This document shows, piece by piece, positions 59,470 to 64,000 of a DNA stretch of 64,000 nucleotides. The DNA is taken from the NCBI GenBank assembly GCA_050248955.1, contig JBFWRK010000012.1:101992-165991 (forward strand). The letters run 5' to 3'. The position numbers were made by a program, and so were the translations under genes. Positions within the stretch are counted from its first letter, which is position 1; each line of letters begins with the position of its first letter. This stretch comes from JBFWRK01 sp050248955 (GTDB taxonomy: Bacteria > Actinomycetota > Acidimicrobiia > Acidimicrobiales > Ilumatobacteraceae). The notes under the pieces were generated by a model that saw only the letters and a program-made list of their open reading frames with translations, was not told the origin of the DNA and ran no database searches.

Positions 59470-60272
59470 TGCTGTCCTCCATTGGTTCGGTTGGTTGTGT
59501 CGTCAGTTCCGATGCGGTCCGCGGCGCCGACGATCCACGCCACGAGCTGTTCGACGTTGTCCCGAGTGGGGACGAGTTCGCCGACCGTCTGGCCGCGGCG
59601 CATCACGACCGCCCGATCGGCGACGGCGAGCACGTGATCCATGCTGTGAGAGATCAAGATGACGGCGACCCCGTCGTTCTTCAGCAGCCGGATCAGGTCG
59701 AGCACGCGTGCCGACTCGCGCAGGCCGAGCGCGGCGGTCGGCTCGTCGAGGATCACCAACCGCGACGAGAACGCGACCGCGCGGGCCACGGCAACGGCCT
59801 GGCGCTGTCCGCCCGACATCAACGCAACCGGTGCATCGAAGTCGGGCAGCGTGATCTGCAGCCGGTCGACGAGCTCGCGGGTCCGTTCCGACATCGCCCG
59901 GCCGCGCAGCACACGACAGGCGCGCGGCAGCCAGCTCGGCCCGGCCAGCTCGCGCCCGGCGAAGAAGTTCGCGGCCGGCGGGAGATTGTCGAACAGCGCC
60001 AAGTCCTGGTACACCGTCTCGATCCCACGCGAACGGGCGGTGGTGGCCGAGGCGTGAGTGATGTCGACGCCGTCCAGCGTGACCGTGCCCCGGTCGAGGC
60101 GATGGACACCGCTGATGGCCTTGATGAGGGTCGACTTTCCGGCCCCGTTGTCGCCGAGCAGTGCCAGCACCTCGCCGCTCGCACAGTGGAGCGACACGTC
60201 GTCCAAGGCGGTCACGGCGCCAAACCGCTTCGTCGCCTCGCGAACCTCGAGTACCGCGGCCGACTCGCTCAC
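59466..60272 (-). CDS. Sugar ABC transporter ATPase (single domain)
   Basis: A 268-residue ATPase of the carbohydrate-uptake-2 type but with a single nucleotide-binding domain: Walker A GDNGAGKST, LMSGGQRQA (signature), LVILDEP (Walker B) and ILISHSMDHV. Rbs/Xyl-type importers usually have two fused domains; here one copy forms a homodimer, as in Frc-type sugar importers. GTG 60272 overlaps the permease stop. Confidence 0.87.
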   Translation of the reverse strand: MSESAAVLEVREATKRFGAVTALDDVSLHCASGEVLALLGDNGAGKSTLIKAISGVHRLDRGTVTLDGVDITHASATTARSRGIETVYQDLALFDNLPPAANFFAGRELAGPSWLPRACRVLRGRAMSERTRELVDRLQITLPDFDAPVALMSGGQRQAVAVARAVAFSSRLVILDEPTAALGLRESARVLDLIRLLKNDGVAVILISHSMDHVLAVADRAVVMRRGQTVGELVPTRDNVEQLVAWIVGAADRIGTDDTTNRTNGGQQ

Positions 60273-61336
60273 GAAGCACCCGCCGCTTGCATGCCGCGGA
60301 ACTTCGATTCGAGCTGGCCCCGCACCACGTCGAGCTCGACGGCGACCACGATCACCGCGCCGGTCGCGATGTACTGCCAGTTCGGATCGATGCCGAGCAG
60401 GTTGAACCCGTTCCGCATCGTGGCGATGATCAGCGCCCCGGTGATCGCGTTGAGCACGCTGCCACGGCCGCCGAGGAAGCTCGCGCCCCCGATGATCACC
60501 GCCGCGATCGCGTCGAGCTCGGCAAGGCTGCCACTGGTGGGCGAACCGGCGTTGCCCCTGCCCATCGTGAGCAGCGCGGCGACACCCGCCAGCAGCCCGC
60601 ACGCGGCGTACACCGAGATCGTGACGCCCGGCACGGGGATGCCGTTGCGCAGCGCCGCTTCGGGACTACCCCCGACCGCGTAGATCCAACGCCCCCACAC
60701 GAGTCGTTGGGTGACGACCCCGACGAGCAGTGCCATCACGACGACGACGATCGTGGCGGTGGGGAACCACCCGACCGAGCTGCCACCCGGTATCGACGCG
60801 ATCCGTCCCGAACCGATCTCGTTGACGAACCCGGGCACACCCTGGATCGTCCTGCTATCCGCGAGGTACAACGCCAGGCCGCTCGCCGCGCTGAGCATGG
60901 CGAGCGTCGGGATGAACGGATGCGGCAGCCGGCCCTTGACGTAGACGACGCCGTTCACCAAACCGACCAACGTGGCGGTGCCGAGCGTGGCGAGCACCGA
61001 CAGGGTGGCCGAACCGTGGTCACGCCAGACGATCGCTCCGACCACCGCGCTGAGCGAGAGGTTCGCTCCGACCGAGAGGTCGATGCCGCGGGTCAGGATC
61101 ACGAGCAGCTGACCCAGCGCGAGCACCGAGATCACCGCTGACTGCTTGAGGACGTTGCCGAAGTTGTCGAGCGAGAAGAACACGTCCGACGCCACGCTCA
61201 GCACGACGACGAGCAGCACGAGGATCACGACCGGACCGGCTTGCAGCGCCGCGAGCGTGAACTTCAGCCCGTGGTCCACTGGGCGCTCGTGTGCCTCGAC
61301 ACGTGTTGATTCGGCAACTCCAGGTGCGATCACCAC
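60269..61336 (-). CDS. Sugar ABC transporter permease
   Basis: A 355-residue RbsC-like permease with about ten membrane helices. The diagnostic EAA-like segment LTRGIDLSVGANLSLSAV and a central GGSPEAALRNGIPV are present. It forms the channel with the ATPase at 59466 and binding protein at 58420. The start is GTG 61336. It is divergent from the GntR gene; the 127-bp gap contains an AT-rich operator. Confidence 0.87.
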   Translation of the reverse strand: MVIAPGVAESTRVEAHERPVDHGLKFTLAALQAGPVVILVLLVVVLSVASDVFFSLDNFGNVLKQSAVISVLALGQLLVILTRGIDLSVGANLSLSAVVGAIVWRDHGSATLSVLATLGTATLVGLVNGVVYVKGRLPHPFIPTLAMLSAASGLALYLADSRTIQGVPGFVNEIGSGRIASIPGGSSVGWFPTATIVVVVMALLVGVVTQRLVWGRWIYAVGGSPEAALRNGIPVPGVTISVYAACGLLAGVAALLTMGRGNAGSPTSGSLAELDAIAAVIIGGASFLGGRGSVLNAITGALIIATMRNGFNLLGIDPNWQYIATGAVIVVAVELDVVRGQLESKFRGMQAAGAS

Positions 61337-61380
61337 TTCCCTCCGACCCCCGCACCGTAGTGGAACCGTCGGAAATAGGC

Positions 61381-61393
61381 AATATGAAATATT
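61381..61393. promoter_or_regulatory. AT-rich palindrome in divergent sugar promoter
   Basis: AATAT-GAA-ATATT is a perfect 5-bp inverted repeat in the only AT-rich stretch between the permease and GntR starts. It is a candidate GntR operator. Confidence 0.5.
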
Positions 61394-61463
61394 CTATACT
61401 CTAGATTTCTTCCGAATGTCACGGTACGGTAAGCAGTCAGACCAGCGAGCAGCCAGGAGGATC

Positions 61464-62183
61464 GTGGAACCGATCGACATCGAGGGTGTCCGGGCGTCCG
61501 CCGCAGGCCGCCGACTGACCGAGCGCCCGCCGCTCGCCGACGACGTCCATGACGTCCTCCTCGACATGCTGATGAACCACACGCTGGCCCCCGGCAGCCG
61601 GCTCAACATCGAGGTGCTCGCCAAGACGCTCGGCGTCTCCCCCACGCCGGTACGAGAAGCGCTCGCGCGTGTCGAGGCCGAGGGGTTGGTCGTCAAGGAG
61701 CCACGCCGCGGCTACCTCGTGGCGCCCCTCATCAGCCTCGCCGACCTGCACTCGCTGATCGACTTCCGGCTCCTGATCGAACCGGCGGCGGCGGCCACCG
61801 CGGCCCGGCGAGCCACACCCGAGCAGGCCGCTCGGCTTCAGGAGTTGGCTCGGAGCGGCGGCGCCGACGACAGCAACGATCCGGCGGTCAACCGGCGCGG
61901 GATGCTGTACGACGCGCGCTTCCACGACGCGGTCGCGGAGCTCGCCGGCAACCCGTGGATGCGCGAGGCGCTCGTGCGGCTGCGCAGCCATCTGCACATG
62001 TACCGGCTCTACTACCACGCTCGACAGGGGGCCGCGACGAACGTCGAGCACGAGCGGATCGCCAACGCGATCGCCGCCGGCGACCTCGACCTCGCCGCCA
62101 CCGCGATGCGCGACCACCTCCACACGGCGATCAAGCGGATCGACGACGTGTTCGCCTCGGGGCGCGCCGCGACAGGTGGGTGA
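61464..62183 (+). CDS. GntR (FadR-type) regulator
   Basis: A 239-residue GntR protein. The N-terminal winged helix contains LAPGSRLNIEVLAKTLGVSP, then TPVREALARVEAEGLV. The FadR-type C-terminal domain follows, with metal-ligand His in DARFHDAVAELAGNPW and VEHERIANAI. The start is GTG 61464 with AGGAGG at 61455-61460, preferred over an ATG at 61416. It sits between the permease (divergent) and the lactonase and probably responds to a sugar acid of the pathway. Confidence 0.88.
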   Translation: MEPIDIEGVRASAAGRRLTERPPLADDVHDVLLDMLMNHTLAPGSRLNIEVLAKTLGVSPTPVREALARVEAEGLVVKEPRRGYLVAPLISLADLHSLIDFRLLIEPAAAATAARRATPEQAARLQELARSGGADDSNDPAVNRRGMLYDARFHDAVAELAGNPWMREALVRLRSHLHMYRLYYHARQGAATNVEHERIANAIAAGDLDLAATAMRDHLHTAIKRIDDVFASGRAATGG

Positions 62184-62189
62184 CCGATC

Positions 62190-63056
62190 GTGATCGCGCC
62201 GGCAGGGATCGTCGACAGCCACGTCCACGTCTGGGATCCGACTCGCGTGCACTACCCGTGGCTCGCCGAGGCACCCGCGCTCGACCGCCGCTTCGACGTG
62301 CCTGACGTCGAAGCCGAGCTGGACGCGGCGGGCGTTGACGCCGTCATCCTGGTGCAGGCTGCCGACCGGATCGACGACACCGAGTTGATGCTCGAGGTCG
62401 CCGCCTCGAACTCCCGCGTCGCCGGCGTGGTCGCGTGGGTCCCACTCCTCGATCCAACCGCCGCGGGCCGCGCGCTCGACGGCTGGGCGGGCGAACCGAT
62501 CGTCGGCGTGCGCCATCTCGTCCACCGGGACCCCGATCCCGACTTGCTCGCGGACCCGAGGACCGACGACGTGCTGGCGATGGTCGCCGAGCGCCAGCTG
62601 ACGTTCGACGTGTGCGCCGAGTCGGAGCACCTGCTGGCGCTCGTGCCGGCGCTCGCCGCGCGCCATCCGCGACTCACGCTGGTCATCGATCATCTCGCGA
62701 AGCCACCGATCGCCGTCGGGGGCTGGCAGCCGTGGGCCCAGCTGTTGGCCGACGCCGCAGAGGCGCCGAATACGGTGGTCAAGTTGTCGGGCCTCAACAC
62801 CGCCGCGGCACCCGGCGCTTCGGTCACCGAATACCAGCGCTACGTCGACCATGCGCTCGACGTGTTCGGGCCGCAGCGCATGATGTACGGCGGCGACTGG
62901 CCGTTCGCGCTGCTCGCTGCCGACTCGTACACCGAGATCTGGCGCGACCTGCGCGCCTGCCTCGACGGGCTCGATCACGCCGACCGACAGTCGGTGCTGG
63001 CCGGCACCGCGGTGCGTGTGTACGGATTACACGACCGTTCGCCGCGCGACCGGTGA
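62190..63056 (+). CDS. Amidohydrolase, L-fucono-1,5-lactonase-like
   Basis: A 288-residue amidohydrolase-2 family protein with metal motif VDSHVHVWDPTRVHYPWL, then VIDHLAKPPI (His) and a final Asp in MMYGGDWPFALL. The WDP and YPWL features are those of sugar-lactonases such as L-fuconolactonase and L-rhamnono-lactonase. It would hydrolyse the lactone to the acid used by the dehydratase. The start is GTG 62190, just 6 bp after the GntR stop, so both are co-transcribed. Confidence 0.85.
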   Translation: MIAPAGIVDSHVHVWDPTRVHYPWLAEAPALDRRFDVPDVEAELDAAGVDAVILVQAADRIDDTELMLEVAASNSRVAGVVAWVPLLDPTAAGRALDGWAGEPIVGVRHLVHRDPDPDLLADPRTDDVLAMVAERQLTFDVCAESEHLLALVPALAARHPRLTLVIDHLAKPPIAVGGWQPWAQLLADAAEAPNTVVKLSGLNTAAAPGASVTEYQRYVDHALDVFGPQRMMYGGDWPFALLAADSYTEIWRDLRACLDGLDHADRQSVLAGTAVRVYGLHDRSPRDR

Positions 63057-63436
63057 CCGGCACTCGGCGACCATTTGCTGGGGTGTGTCACCCGGTTGGC
63101 GCTCGGCATCCGCCGCCTCCTGCGAGCCAGATCAGATAGTCGCTGCGGCCCGTTCGGCAGGAACGGCGCAGCGGGCGCATCGCCGAGCTGGGCGGCGTAC
63201 TGGGGCACGTCGGCAGCGCCGATCATGATCGCCACGGACGCATCTCCGCCCAGTCCACGAACTGGCGAAGATTGCTCACGAGCGCGACCAGACCTGGGAC
63301 AACGCGGCAGGCGCGGAAGTTGACGCCGATCGTGTTCCCTGGCAGCGCTACGACCGAGGCCCCGGCGCAGAGGCGTCGTCTGGTGGCGTCGCGCCCACGA
63401 CCTGCCGGTGCCGCCGAGCTCGGCGAGTTCCTGACC

Positions 63437-63940
63437 GGCACCCTGACCTCGGTCGGCTACCGCCTCGAGTTCTCGCTGCTCAAGACGCGTACCAGCCGAC
63501 GCAACATCACCATCGACACCGACACCATGACCCTGCTCGCCGACTGGCAACGGCACCAGACCGCCGAACTCACCCGCGCCGGCGCCGTCAACCAGCATGG
63601 GCTCGTGTTCACCCGGCCCGACGGCCACCCGCTGCATCCCCACAGCGTGTCCCAAGCGTTCGACCGCGCCCAGCAGACGCTCGACGTGTCACCGATCCGC
63701 TTCCACGACTTGCGACACACCCACGCCAGCCTGCTCCTACGCGACCGGGTACCGATCAAGGTCGTCTCGGAGCGACTCGGGCATTCCAACTCGGCGTTCA
63801 CGATGACGACCTACCCGCACGTGTTGCCCGGAATGCAAGACGACGCCGCGGCCGCATTCGGTCAACTCCTTACCGGGCTCTTCGGATCTGAGCGGGGAGT
63901 GGGGGTTCCCGGGCGCGGTACGAGGGCTCTGCGAGTCTGA
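63437..63940 (+). pseudogene. Tyrosine recombinase, 3' part (integrase remnant)
   Basis: The frame encodes the C-terminal catalytic domain of a phage-type integrase: FSLLKTRTSRRNITID, GLVFTRPDGHPLHPHSVSQA, HDLRHTHAS (His and Arg), RLGHSN (His) and YPHVLPGMQDDAA (nucleophile Tyr). The N-terminal core-binding domain and the first catalytic Arg box are missing; upstream sequence is not coding-like. It is a decayed integrase and agrees with the tRNA fragment at 54327 as the mark of an integrated element. Confidence 0.78.
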
Positions 63941-64000
63941 AGGTTCTCTACGCCATCAGATCGTGAGCCCTCGTGGAATCAGACGCTACTCGCATGTGCG

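Noticed and set aside
1..64000. Genes for selenocysteine synthesis or tRNA-Sec in the window
   Set aside because: I looked for SelA, SelB and SelD-like proteins and a long-arm tRNA and saw none. Their presence elsewhere in the genome cannot be judged.

Overview
The window is high-GC DNA (clearly well above 60% G+C) with actinobacterial habits: many GTG starts, ATGA/GTGA gene overlaps, PIG-L (mycothiol-type) deacetylases, TPR-LuxR regulators and lipoproteins. A member of the Actinomycetota, perhaps Acidimicrobiia (Ilumatobacter-like), fits best. The lineage is inferred from style, because the window holds no rRNA or marker gene.

Layout. 0-16 kb is an ordinary accessory stretch: a lipoprotein hydrolase, a DHA2 efflux pump, MarR/YceI, SDR, VOC and SnoaL genes, a TPR-LuxR regulator, a GH16-like protein, an ArsR-ArsC arsenate-reductase fusion, a TRIC-like channel, and a flavin reductase-methyltransferase fusion divergent from an XRE-cupin regulator. 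16-23 kb is a MacAB-like efflux operon (lipoprotein, adaptor, ATPase, permease, second adaptor) whose upstream flank holds relics of a TetR regulator and a histidine kinase. 23-27 kb carries a nitrilase, a TetR regulator and a sensor protein.

26.8-34.9 kb (locus A) and 46.6-54.2 kb (locus B) are paralogous clusters with a sulfur/metalloid flavour: ArsR regulators, an MBL-rhodanese protein, an MFS transporter, a nucleoside phosphorylase, DsrE and TusA-like proteins, PIG-L deacetylases, several SAM methyltransferases and a sulfide:quinone-reductase-like flavoprotein. Both divergent promoters carry two copies of TCAA-N8-TTGA exactly 42 bp apart. Locus A is partly decayed: its ArsR gene is cut by an IS3 relic and its MBL and MFS genes are fused by a deletion. 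It nevertheless keeps two methyltransferase genes, each with one in-frame TGA where relatives have cysteine, and each TGA is followed after 17-18 nt by a hairpin whose loop begins CGUG. The simplest reading is two selenocysteine-containing methyltransferases in tandem. One is ArsM-like, with selenocysteine at the position recalled as the arsenic-binding cysteine, and a cysteine paralogue lies 5 kb downstream. This is the most interesting signal in the window.

35-46 kb holds an HD-GYP-LuxR regulator, an ABCG-type transporter, a Dyp peroxidase with its MarR partner, and a metal block (CmtR-like ArsR, P1B-4 ATPase, frameshifted DUF3703 gene). At 54.3 kb lies the 3' half of a tRNA-Met gene. Beyond it are a PIN/HTH toxin-antitoxin pair (toxin frameshifted), a nonphosphorylative L-fucose (or similar 6-deoxysugar) catabolic cluster with an ABC importer, a GntR regulator and a lactonase, and an integrase remnant. 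This right end looks like a decayed integrated island.

Frameshifted or truncated genes are unusually frequent (DUF6069, SnoaL, DUF3703, PIN, FAH, integrase, ArsR, MBL-MFS). This suggests real decay at recombination junctions, perhaps mixed with some assembly indels.
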